This document shows, one piece after another, positions 1 through 7,127 of a DNA stretch of 11,195 bases. The notes below the pieces were generated by a model. It was not told the origin of the DNA, made no database searches, and was given only the letters and a program-made list of their open reading frames with translations. The position numbers and the translations under genes are program-made. How positions within the stretch are numbered: the stretch's first letter is position 1; each line of letters opens with the position of its first letter. The stretch is from JARKQH01 sp964631605. Its GTDB lineage: Bacteria > Verrucomicrobiota > Verrucomicrobiia > Limisphaerales > UBA8199. Where the stretch lies: NCBI GenBank assembly GCA_964631605.1, contig CAZVYG010000119.1:1-11195 (forward strand), written 5' to 3'.

Positions 1-3000
1 GAGGGTGGCATTGGCCAGAGTGTTGGTGCCGCGCACGATCATCTGGTCGTAACCGCTGCATGCCGTCACGCCGTTGAGTTCAACACGGTACTGGCCGGTG
101 GCCGCAAACGTCAGGTTGCTGCTGGTCAAACAGCCGGGGCTGGCGCCGGGGGCGACGGTTCCCTCCCCGAGGATGACGCCCACCGTGCCGCTGCCGCCGA
201 GGGTGGCGCCGCTCTCGACGCGCACGTTGCTTTGAGGCTGGCTGCCGTTGACCAGGAGTGTTCCCGTCTGCACGCGCGTCTGGCCGGTGTAGGTGTTGTT
301 CCCCGTCAGGGTCAGCACCCCACCGCCGACTTTCCAGAAGTAACCGTCGCCCGAGGCGACCCCGCTGAAGGTGGAGGAGGCGCCCGCATGACCGGGGATG
401 GCGTAGCCGCCGGTGCCGAACTGGATGTTGCCGCCGCCGTTGAGGGCGTTGAACCGGTCATAATGACCGTCCAGGTCCAGCAGGCCGGAGCTGTTGAGGG
501 TGAGGTTGGCGTTGTTGTGAATCTGGTTGTTGGCCGCCAGCCGCAGCACGTCGGCGTTGGCCCCGCCGCTGCCGTCGCCGATGATCAGGTCGCCCGGAAT
601 CGCGCCGTCGTTCACGGATTTGTTCAGCAGCAGGGTGCCGGCGTTCAGGCGGGTGGCGCCGGCGTAGGTGTTGGCACTGCTCCCGGAGAAGGTCAGCGTG
701 CCACCCCCGGCCTTGGTCAGCCCGCCAGGGCCGGTGATCGGACCGCCGAGGTCAATTGTACGGCCGGAATAGACATAGATGGTGCTGTCACTGGTGTTGG
801 TAATGGATCCGGCCCAGGAACTGTTCCCGTCGCTGACCGCCAGGGCTCCGACGAAGCTGGCGCCGGGCCAGCCGGGTCCGTTCAGGACCAGCGGCTTCTG
901 TCCAATCGCGAGGTTGCCATACAGATGCAAGGTGCCCCCGCTATTGACGGTCACCGGCGTGTTCGTGTTGCCCAAGGCCCAGGAATTATGGATTTCGAGT
1001 TCGCCGTTGTTGATGGTGACCGGCCCACTGAAGCTGTTGGACACCATTAACTCGACATCGCCCGGGCCGGTCTTGGTGATGCCGTAGCCCGCGCCGCCGC
1101 TGATGCTCGCGTTGATTCTGAGATCCGGCGAACTCAAGTGACCGGCATTCGTGATGACGACCGCTCCAGCCAGATAGGCATTCCCGCTGATCGTGGCCAT
1201 TTGCGCGTTGGTCTGGACGGTGACCGTGCCAGCCAGACGGACGCGACCCGCGCCGGTGAGAATCTGGCCGCCAGCCAGCGTGAGGGGCGCCGCGGTGTCC
1301 TCGTAGCCGTTAAGGTCGAGCACTCCCAAACGGTTGACGGTCACGGGCGTCACGACCGACCACAACTGGTAGTTGTTCAGCCACCGGACCGTCGCGGTTT
1401 CGGTGCCATCGCCCACCACAAGCCCTGGCCCATAAGGCTTGATTGCATCCGCATAGGGCGTCTTGTTGAAGTGCAGTTCGCCCGCCCTGACCGTCGTGAC
1501 GCCGTCATACGTGTTGTCGGTGCCGCCGGCAATCACGAGCGTGCCCTCGGCCACTTTGGTGAGGCCGCCCGCCCCGGAGAGCGTTCCGCTCAAGGTTAGC
1601 TTCCCGCTCGGCCCGACCACGCCGATGACCGTGTTGCTGGCGAAAGTAATGGGACCGGCCCACGAGGCGGTGGCGTTGTTCGCGCTCCAGAGGGCGCCTT
1701 GGGAGCTGACGCCCTCGCCGGCGAGGCTCAAGGACTCCGCGCCGACGTTGACGCCGAACGATAGGATGAGCCCGGCCCCGTTGCTCACCACCGTGCCGCC
1801 AGCGGTGGCGCCGAGCGAATCAGAATCGCCCACGAACAACTGCCCCTGGGAGACGACGGTCAAGCCGGAATAGGAGTTTGAAGCCATCAGGTCCAAGCCG
1901 GACAGGCCGGTTTTGGTCAGGCCGCCGGAACCGGAAATGGTCGCCGAGACCACCAAGCTGGGTGAGACGGGTCCCGGCAACATTTCGAAGGTGCGGGTGG
2001 CGGAAAGCTGGAGGCGGCCCGCGATGGTGGCGGTGGCCGAGCTGGTGGGGGTGGCGGTGATGTTGCCGGGCGTGAGCACGCCCGTGCCGGTGGTGATGGC
2101 GCCGCCCACCATCGTGATCGGGCCGACGGTGTCGGAATGGTCGTTCAAATCCAGCAGACCGGAGCTGTTGATGGTGATGGGAATGGAGGTGATTTGAGCG
2201 GTGCCGGCGCTGACATAGCGGACCACATCGGCGTTGGCGCCGCCGGACCCGTCGCCAATGGTCAGCGACCCGCCGCCGATCGCCCACCAGAAGCTGGACT
2301 TGTTCAATTCCAAGGTGCCTTCCCGCACTTCTGTGGGACCCGAATACAGGTTGTCCACGGCGCCCGAATAACGGAGTTTGCCCGCGCCGGTCTTGGTGCA
2401 GCCCCCCGCGCCGACAATGGAGCCGATGACGTCGAGGGTATTGGCTTCGGGATACACATTGAGGGTTGCCGTCCCGTTCAGGAGCGTCACCGGCCCGGCC
2501 CAGGTGCAGTTGTTTTGGCCCACCCAGGTGGCGCCCCCTTCCAGGGTCAACGCCTCGTTGGTGATGCCAGTCTGGAACATCCAAAGGGTGGCGTTGGTCT
2601 TGACGGTCGTGCCGCCGTTGGTGGCGCCCAAGGCCCACGGCGTCTCGGCCGAGAGCCGGATGTTGGCCACCGTGAGCGGTCCGGTGAAACTGTTGCTGCC
2701 CAGCAAGCGCGCAAAGTTCTGCACCGGCGTGGCGTTGGTAAACAACAACCCGCCCCCGGCGTCCCGGATAGCGGCAGCGAGGTTCAGATCGTAAAAGGCG
2801 GCGCCGTCGGCCACACTGATGGTCCGCAGGCCGCCGGTGAAGGCCAGGTTGCCGTTAATGCTGGCGGTGGTGGACGACGCCAGCACCGTGATGTTCCCGT
2901 CCAGCGTCAAGGTGGCGGTGCCGCTGCTGACGGTTCCACCCTGCAACGTCAAATTGCCCACGGTTTCATCCTCGTTGTTGAGATTCAGTGTCCCGCCGGC

Positions 3001-3727
3001 CTGAACGGTCACGGCGGTCGTATTCGGGATTTCGTCGTTCAACAGCAGGCGCACCTCGGCCGGGCCGGTGCCGTCGCTGATGATGAGCGGGCCCCGAAAG
3101 GCGTCATTTATGGCATTGCAATTCAGCGCCAGCGTTCCCCGGTTTACGCGCGTGGTGCCGGTGTAGGTATTGCGCAGGCCCGAGTAGGTCAGGGTGCCGG
3201 CGCCGTTCTTGGTCACGCCGCCGCTGCCGCTGATCACCCCGCCGGCGGTCAAATTGCCGCTCCCCGAGAAGGTGAGGGCAAAGCCGCTGTTGGTAATGTG
3301 ACTGAACGACTGACTGGCCCCGGCGGTGACGCAGTCGAACGTCTGCGCCGCGCCGAGGGTGAGGCTGAANNNNNNNNNNCACGGTGTTGGCCCCGGCCGC
3401 CTGCTGGCCGCTGATCCCGTTGGTGACGGTGAGCGCGTTGCCGCGGAGCGTGTAGCCCGAGCCGGTGAAGATGATCGAGCTCACCTTCAGCGCGGTGTAG
3501 TTGTTGGTGTTGACCAGGTTGGAAGCCCCCGGCGGGAAAACCAAATCATCGCCATCCACCGGGGCGACATTGCCCGTCCAATTGGCCGCCGTGGCCCAGT
3601 TGCCGCTGGAACTGCCGTCCCAGGTTTTCACCGCCGCCTGGGCCTGCGATATTAGCAGCAGAAGCAGCAGGGTGGTTTGAAGGAGTGCCAGGGAGGAACC
3701 TCGTGGTTGGATGTTCGAGTTTTGCAT
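1..3727 (-). CDS. Exported autotransporter-associated beta-strand repeat (PATR) protein, partial at C-terminus, interrupted by assembly gap
   Basis: Large secreted repeat protein predicted to fold as a right-handed beta-helix like autotransporter passengers; its substrate or partner is unknown. The ATG at 3727 is chosen over an upstream ATG at 3766 because an AGAAGG Shine-Dalgarno lies 9 nt before it and a signal peptide follows directly (six consecutive Leu around residues 20-25, AQA/A cleavage near residue 31). The mature N-terminus has the W-D-G...G-N-W...N-W pattern usual in this family. About 116 codons precede the N gap and 1123 follow it, with no stop. The frame differs by one across the gap because the placeholder is 10 N. 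Glycine-rich G-G-x-T-K-x-G-x-G-x-L motifs recur seven times plus one degenerate copy. The last part (about 1-246) holds a G-x-V-A-P-G-A-S-P-G segment that in this family lies near the C-terminus, so little is probably missing. Any C-terminal sorting signal (PEP-CTERM) or beta-barrel would lie outside the window. Family assignment is strong; function is not known. Confidence 0.9.
247..351 (-). repeat. PATR motif 8 (last)
   Basis: G-D-G-Y-F-W-K-V-G-G-G-V-L-T-L-T-G followed by N-N-T-Y-T-G-Q-T-R-V and G-T-L-L-V-N. The downstream sequence switches to the family's C-terminal P-G-A-S-P-G region, so this is the end of the repeat array. Confidence 0.85.
622..732 (-). repeat. PATR motif 7
   Basis: G-P-G-G-L-T-K-A-G-G-G-T-L-T-F-S-G followed by N-T-Y-A-G-A-T-R-L and G-T-L-L-L-N, almost consensus. 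It leads into a shortened B module. Confidence 0.85.
988..1098 (-). repeat. PATR motif 6
   Basis: G-G-A-G-Y-G-I-T-K-T-G-P-G-D-V-E-L followed by N-S-F-S-G-P-V-T-I and G-E-L-E-I-H. It leads into an A module (W-A-L-G-N-T-N). Confidence 0.82.
1465..1575 (-). repeat. PATR motif 5
   Basis: G-A-G-G-L-T-K-V-A-E-G-T-L-V-I-A-G followed by N-T-Y-D-G-V-T-T-V and G-E-L-H-F-N. It leads into a B module. Confidence 0.83.
1828..1932 (-). repeat. PATR motif 4
   Basis: G-S-G-G-L-T-K-T-G-L-S-G-L-D-L followed by N-S-Y-S-G-L-T-V-V and G-Q-L-F-V-G. It is slightly shorter than its neighbours and leads into an A module (S-L-G-A-T-A-G-G-T-V-V). Confidence 0.82.
2302..2412 (-). repeat. PATR motif 3
   Basis: G-A-G-G-C-T-K-T-G-A-G-K-L-R-Y-S-G followed by L-Y-S-G-P-T and G-T-L-E-L-N. 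A Cys replaces the usual Leu after G-G. It starts a B module with the G-D-G-S-G-G-A-N-A-D segment. Confidence 0.82.
2647..2757 (-). repeat. Degenerate PATR motif 2
   Basis: The G-G-G-L-L-F-T-N start replaces the usual G-G-L-T-K-x-G, but the second half S-N-S-F-T-G-P-L-T-V is typical. It lies 474 bp from motif 1, the same spacing as other B modules, and is followed by an A-type module (A-L-G-A-T-N-G-G-T). Its position in the spacing pattern is the main argument that it is a real, decayed copy. Confidence 0.6.
3121..3228 (-). repeat. PATR motif 1
   Basis: First full beta-strand repeat after the assembly gap: G-S-G-G-V-T-K-N-G-A-G-T-L-T-Y-S-G, then N-T-Y-T-G-T-T and G-T-L-A-L-N. It is close to the family consensus and opens the first B module. 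Confidence 0.85.
3370..3379. other. Assembly gap (10 N)
   Basis: Ten undetermined bases lie inside the PATR gene. Reading on the minus strand, the upstream frame ends on a whole codon at 3380 (...N-T-V) and the downstream frame resumes on a whole codon at 3369 (F-S-L-T-L-G). Both flanks are family-like sequence. The true missing length is therefore expected to be a multiple of three, and the 10 N are a placeholder. The break should not be read as a biological frameshift. Confidence 0.97.
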
Positions 3728-3736
3728 AAATAGAAA

Positions 3737-3742
3737 CCTTCT
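3737..3742 (-). promoter_or_regulatory. Ribosome binding site of the PATR gene
   Basis: AGAAGG on the minus strand, 9 nt upstream of the ATG at 3727. It decides the start in favour of 3727 over the ATG at 3766, whose extra 13 residues (including R-R-F and C) would precede an otherwise normal signal peptide. Confidence 0.65.
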
Positions 3743-3779
3743 GTTAGAAGTGCATTGCCAGATCATGCGTGGATTAAGG

Positions 3780-3810
3780 ATTACTTACCACGACGCGCCG
3801 AGCCTGGCAA
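3780..3810 (-). promoter_or_regulatory. Possible promoter of the PATR gene
   Basis: On the minus strand TTGCCA (3805-3810) matches the -35 consensus at five of six positions. An A/T-rich stretch, T-A-A-G-T-A-A-T (3780-3787), follows after 17 to 19 nt, depending on which hexamer is taken as -10. A transcript would start about 45 nt before the ATG. The -10 match is poor, so this is a weak call by eye. Confidence 0.22.
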
Positions 3811-3832
3811 GATTTTTTTAAAATTCGCCGCT

Positions 3833-3844
3833 CGCGGATCCGCG
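3833..3844. repeat. 12-bp perfect palindrome CGCGGATCCGCG
   Basis: A perfect inverted repeat in the region between the divergent PATR and fused spermidine-synthase genes. Overlapping it, CGCCGC (3826-3831) and GCGGCG (3842-3847) can pair as hairpin arms with a 10-nt loop. It sits next to an A/T-rich stretch (3812-3825) containing TAAAAT (3819-3824), which resembles a -10 element for the plus-strand gene but has no convincing -35. It could be an operator or a chance GC palindrome. Confidence 0.4.
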
Positions 3845-3945
3845 GCGGTCAACGAGTCAACAATGGCCGCCGGAGCCCCGACGCCCCCGGAACGGCCGGC
3901 AGAAAGCGCTTGCTCCGCCGAGGGGCTCCCTTCAGCCTCGGGAAG

Positions 3946-6426
3946 ATGGCGGCCTACGGTGTGGCAATCTTTTTCGGCGCGTTCCTGTTGTTCCAGGTGC
4001 AGCCGCTGATGGGGAAGTACATCCTGCCCTGGTTCGGCGGGGCGCCGGGGGTGTGGACGACGTGCCTGTTGTTTTTCCAGGTGCTGTTGCTGGGCGGCTA
4101 CGCCTATGCGCATGGGAGCAGCCGGTGGCTGAAACCGCGGACGCAAGTGGTGGCGCACCTGGGTCTGGTCGCGGCGGGTCTGCTGACCCTGCCCATCACA
4201 CCCGATCCGGTTTGGAAACCGGCCGGCGTGGAGAACCCGACGCTGCGCATCCTGGGCCTGCTGGCCGCCAGTGTGGGTCTGCCCTACTTCGCCCTGTCGG
4301 CCACAACCCCGCTGCTGCAGAGCTGGTTTAACCGGGCGCTGCCGGACAGATCCCCCTACCGCCTCTATGCCTTGTCCAATGCCGGCTCGCTCCTGGCTCT
4401 GGTCAGCTTCCCCACCGTCATGGAAAGCGGCTTCACCCGCGCGGACCAGGCGAGGTTCTGGGCGGCGGGCCTGGGACTTTATTTCCTGAGCTGCGGGTGG
4501 GCGGGGTGGAAAGTCTGGCGCGCGGACGGGGGGAAAGGCGGGGCGAACGCCGCGGATTTGACACCGGAGAAACCGTCGGGACTGGCGAAGCTGCTGTGGG
4601 TGTTGTTGCCGTTCAGCGCGTCGGTGCTGCTATTGGCGATTACGAACAAGATTTGCCAGGATGTGGCCGTCATCGCCTTTTTGTGGGTGCTGCCGCTGGC
4701 GTTGTACCTGCTGAGTTTCATCATCTGTTTTGAGCGGCCGGGCTGGTATCGCCGGTTATGGTTTGGTCCGGCCTTGATGCTGGCCCTGCCGCTCCTGGCG
4801 TTGCTGTTGTCTCAGCGCCTGGCCTTGTCCGTGCCGGTCCAGATCACAGCATACGCCCTGGGTCTGTTTGTCTGTTGCATGGTCTGCCACGGGGAGGCGT
4901 ATCGCCTGCGGCCGCACCCCCGGTTTCTGACTTCGTTTTACCTCATGATCGCCGCCGGCGGCGCCCTCGGCGGCGCCTTTGTGGCGCTGGCGGCGCCCCG
5001 GGTCTTCTCCGACTACTTCGAGCTTCACCTGGGCCTGGTGTTGACCGGCGGTTTGTTCCTGGGACTGTGGGCCAGGGAGCTGAAAATCTCGCGCAGCGGG
5101 GGCGGACGCATCCGTTGGGCGGCCTGCGCCGCCGTGTTTCTGCTGAGCGCGGCCTTGCTCGGGCAGGATGCCGCCCAAAACACCCCCGCACGCGTGTTTC
5201 GAAAACGCAACTTCTACGGCGTGCTGAGCGTTTACCGCCACGAACTGCCGGACCCGGCTCGCAGCCAGGTGGAGATGATGCATGGCCGGATCGCGCATGG
5301 CATGCAATACCTGCACGAAACCCGCGCGGCCCAGCCCACGCTCTATTTCAGTCCCGAAAGCGGCGTGGGCCGGGCGTTTGCCGCCCTCGAGGGAACCAAC
5401 CGCCACATCGGGGTGGTGGGCCTGGGCGCCGGCACCCTGGCGGCCTATGGCAGGCCGGGAGACCGAATCCGCTTCTACGAGATCAACCCGGATGTGGAAA
5501 CGGCGGCTCGACGCCATTTCACCTACCTCAGCCGGTCGCAGGCCGCGGTGAGCGTGGTCATCGGCGACGCCCGGTTGTCGCTCGAACGGGAACCGCCGCA
5601 GGAGTTCGATCTGTTGGTTTTGGACGCGTTCAACAGCGATGCGATTCCGATCCATCTGTTGACGCGGGAGGCGTTCCAACTGTATGAACGGCACTTAAAG
5701 CCGGGAGGGGTTCTGGCCGCGCACATCTCGAACATGAGCCTTGATCTCGAGCCGGTGGTTCTCCGGCTCGCGGCCGAGGGCGGGTGGACGCCGACGGTCA
5801 TCGAGCAGCCGCGAACCGATTACGAGGCGGGCATTCTGCCTTCAATCTGGGCGCTGCTCTCGAAGGATCCCGCCTTTATCCAGCGCGCGCCGGTGCGCGA
5901 GGCCGCCAAGCCCGGTCCCCTGCCCGCCGCCGGCCCGCTCTGGACGGACGACTTCAGCGCCCTGTTCCCGATTCTGCGCTGGCCGGGCGTTCGCGGCGGC
6001 GCGGCCAAAACCATCGTTTTACAGGCCCAATCCGCCGCCACGCTGGTTTCCGAGACGAACCTGGCCGACACCATCGCCCGGCTCCGCCAGGAACTGGCGC
6101 GCAATCCGGACTCGCCCATGGCGCTGAACAATCTGGCGGTTTTTCTGGCCACTGCCTCCGACGCGAATGTGCGCAATGGGGCCGAGGCGGTGCAACTGGC
6201 TGAGCGAGCCTGCGCCCTGACCGGCAACCAGAATCCGGTCATGTTGACGACGCTGGCGGCCGCCTACGCCGAGGCGGGGCGGTTCCCGGACGCCATCCAT
6301 ACCGCCCAACAAGCCATCAAGTTTGCCCGAGAAGCCGGCGCCGAGGTGTTGGTCGAGCGCAACCTGCAGTTGCTCCAATACTACCGCCGCGGCGAGCCCT
6401 ACCATCAGCGCGCCGCGGAGCGGTAA
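3946..6426 (+). CDS. Fused polytopic membrane / spermidine-synthase-like protein with TPR-like C-terminus
   Basis: Inner-membrane protein of 826 residues. Residues 1 to about 425 hold roughly 13 hydrophobic segments, with the L-L-F-Q-V-Q-P-L-M-G-K-Y and L-P-W-F-G-G-x-P-x-V-W-T-T-C motifs of the 'fused MFS/spermidine synthase' family. Residues about 430-660 form a Rossmann methyltransferase-like domain with G-L-G-A-G-T at 492-497, acidic E512 (F-Y-E-I-N-P), G-D-A-R at 540-543 and D-A-F-N-S-D at 560-565. W-T-D-D-F-S follows at 666-671. Residues about 700-800 look like two TPR-type helical hairpins. True spermidine synthases move an aminopropyl group from decarboxylated SAM to putrescine and carry G-G-G-D-G-G and D-S-T-D-P; both differ here and no speD neighbour is seen, so the reaction is not assigned. 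ATG 3946 is preferred over TTG 3910 because related proteins begin just before the first membrane helix. Neither start has a good ribosome site. Confidence 0.88.
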   Translation: MAAYGVAIFFGAFLLFQVQPLMGKYILPWFGGAPGVWTTCLLFFQVLLLGGYAYAHGSSRWLKPRTQVVAHLGLVAAGLLTLPITPDPVWKPAGVENPTLRILGLLAASVGLPYFALSATTPLLQSWFNRALPDRSPYRLYALSNAGSLLALVSFPTVMESGFTRADQARFWAAGLGLYFLSCGWAGWKVWRADGGKGGANAADLTPEKPSGLAKLLWVLLPFSASVLLLAITNKICQDVAVIAFLWVLPLALYLLSFIICFERPGWYRRLWFGPALMLALPLLALLLSQRLALSVPVQITAYALGLFVCCMVCHGEAYRLRPHPRFLTSFYLMIAAGGALGGAFVALAAPRVFSDYFELHLGLVLTGGLFLGLWARELKISRSGGGRIRWAACAAVFLLSAALLGQDAAQNTPARVFRKRNFYGVLSVYRHELPDPARSQVEMMHGRIAHGMQYLHETRAAQPTLYFSPESGVGRAFAALEGTNRHIGVVGLGAGTLAAYGRPGDRIRFYEINPDVETAARRHFTYLSRSQAAVSVVIGDARLSLEREPPQEFDLLVLDAFNSDAIPIHLLTREAFQLYERHLKPGGVLAAHISNMSLDLEPVVLRLAAEGGWTPTVIEQPRTDYEAGILPSIWALLSKDPAFIQRAPVREAAKPGPLPAAGPLWTDDFSALFPILRWPGVRGGAAKTIVLQAQSAATLVSETNLADTIARLRQELARNPDSPMALNNLAVFLATASDANVRNGAEAVQLAERACALTGNQNPVMLTTLAAAYAEAGRFPDAIHTAQQAIKFAREAGAEVLVERNLQLLQYYRRGEPYHQRAAER

Positions 6427-6560
6427 CGGCGGCCCGCTCGGCGGAAACGCCCCACCCGAGTTCAATCCGCGCCCTCTGGTCGCCTGCCGGGGAATGGTAG
6501 GGAGCTGTTCCACGAAGTCCCAAATATCCCAAAAGACGGGGAGGCGGGGAACGGGGCCCC

Positions 6561-6632
6561 AACCGCGATGAGTGAGGGTTGCTCGCGGGAGTCATTCAAG
6601 GAAAGGCATTCGCGGTTGAACCCGTCGCGGTT
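6561..6632. promoter_or_regulatory. Three-copy TCGCGGTT motif, possible operator
   Basis: TCGCGGTT occurs at 6610-6617 and 6625-6632 as direct repeats 15 bp apart, start to start. Its exact reverse complement AACCGCGA occurs at 6561-6568. All three lie in the noncoding DNA just upstream of the metal-efflux locus. Clustered inverted and direct copies upstream of a metal-resistance locus would suit a regulator binding site, but GC-rich DNA makes chance a real alternative and no regulator gene is in the window. Confidence 0.3.
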
Positions 6633-6642
6633 TTGTGATAAG
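6616..6642 (+). promoter_or_regulatory. Weak candidate promoter of the efflux locus
   Basis: TTGAAC (6616-6621) is followed after 15 nt by GATAAG (6637-6642), which is preceded by TGT as in an extended -10. The spacing is shorter than ideal. The third TCGCGGTT copy lies between the two hexamers. This is a by-eye suggestion only. Confidence 0.2.
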
Positions 6643-6650
6643 CGTTACGG

Positions 6651-7040
6651 GTGGTGAGCAAGCTGCTCAGGCTAATTGGAGTGAGCGTGCTGGTCCTGTG
6701 GGGACTGGCAGCGAGCCATTGTGAGCTGGAGCATTTGTCCGGGTGGGAATGGCTGGGCTGCGGCCCGGCTGGCGGAAGCGGGCCACATCAGAGCGCGGAT
6801 TGCGAGGGGGACGCCTGCTCCATCATCGAGTCGGGTCTTTACCGCCTGGAAGACCCGCCGGCGTGGGTGCTGCCGCCCTTGCTGGCTTTGGCTGTTGCGC
6901 TGCCGGCGCCCGAAGTCATCATCCCCCCTTCGTACTTCCGGCACGCCGCGCCTGTTGCCGCTCCTGTGGAGCTGGCGCCCGGCTGGCAATTTGCGTTTCG
7001 CGCGGCGCTTCCGCCGCGAGCTCCCAACCGCCCCGCCTAG
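6651..7040 (+). CDS. Small exported Cys/His-containing protein of unknown function at head of metal-efflux locus
   Basis: A 129-residue protein starting at GTG 6651; a second GTG at 6654 is an equally possible start and no clear ribosome site is visible. Residues 4-21 form a hydrophobic signal segment (K-L-L-R then L-I-G-V-S-V-L-V-L-W-G-L-A-A), so it should be exported. C24 is preceded by S-H, which is not a good lipobox. The next 35 residues contain H23, C24, H28, C37, H46, C51 and C56 with acidic neighbours (C-E-L-E-H; C-E-G-D-A-C), suggestive of metal binding or disulfides. Then comes S-G-L-Y-R-L-E-D-P-P-A-W, a Pro/Ala/Leu-rich stretch and a W-Q-F-A-F-R-A-A-L-P-P-R-A-P tail. The codon usage and the position upstream of the efflux genes support a real gene. 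I do not recognise a named family; a periplasmic metal-binding accessory role is inference from context. Confidence 0.68.
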   Translation: MVSKLLRLIGVSVLVLWGLAASHCELEHLSGWEWLGCGPAGGSGPHQSADCEGDACSIIESGLYRLEDPPAWVLPPLLALAVALPAPEVIIPPSYFRHAAPVAAPVELAPGWQFAFRAALPPRAPNRPA

Positions 7041-7100
7041 ACTGTCCCGCGGGAGACGTTTCTCCTTAACGCTCCTGAATCGGGGCTCCCCCTGACCGTT

Positions 7101-7127
7101 GCGGTGTGGTCGCGCACCGCGTGTTTT
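7101..7127 (+). terminator. GC-rich hairpin with short T run between small gene and efflux operon
   Basis: GCGGTG (7101-7106) pairs with CACCGC (7115-7120). The stem can extend two pairs inward (one a G-T wobble) to leave a GTCG tetraloop. TTTT follows at 7124-7127. It lies in the 123-bp gap before the outer-membrane factor gene and could be a weak intrinsic terminator or attenuator. A second small hairpin, GGAGA/TCTCC, lies at 7052-7065. Confidence 0.35.

Noticed and set aside
247..3228. The regularly spaced repeats as a CRISPR array or DNA-level tandem repeat
   Set aside because: The repeats are more than 100 bp, diverged at the DNA level, in frame, and explained by repeated protein motifs; there are no short identical repeats with unique spacers.
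2137..3414. Long open frame on the plus strand opposite the PATR gene, and similar ones at 232-1050, 1138-1599 and 1463-1873
   Set aside because: These are antisense shadows of a GC-rich, Gly/Thr/Asn-rich repeat gene. Their translations lack recognisable domains, are rich in Gly, Gln, Arg and Val, and one runs through the N gap.
3104..3766. A 220-residue protein read straight through the N run
   Set aside because: The part after the gap is in the wrong frame; the family sequence continues in the frame shifted by one.
3781..4158. Minus-strand open frame overlapping the start of the membrane enzyme gene
   Set aside because: It overlaps the first conserved motifs of the plus-strand gene, has no recognisable domain and no clear ribosome site.
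4756..5694. 312-codon minus-strand open frame, and a plus-strand frame at 4758-5687
   Set aside because: Both overlap the well-supported fused membrane/spermidine-synthase-like gene and read as Arg/Gln/Pro-rich shadow sequence without family motifs.
6418..6439. GAGCGG/CCGCTC inverted repeat at the end of the membrane enzyme gene as a terminator
   Set aside because: The stem is only 6 bp with a 10-nt loop, overlaps the stop codon and has no T run after it.
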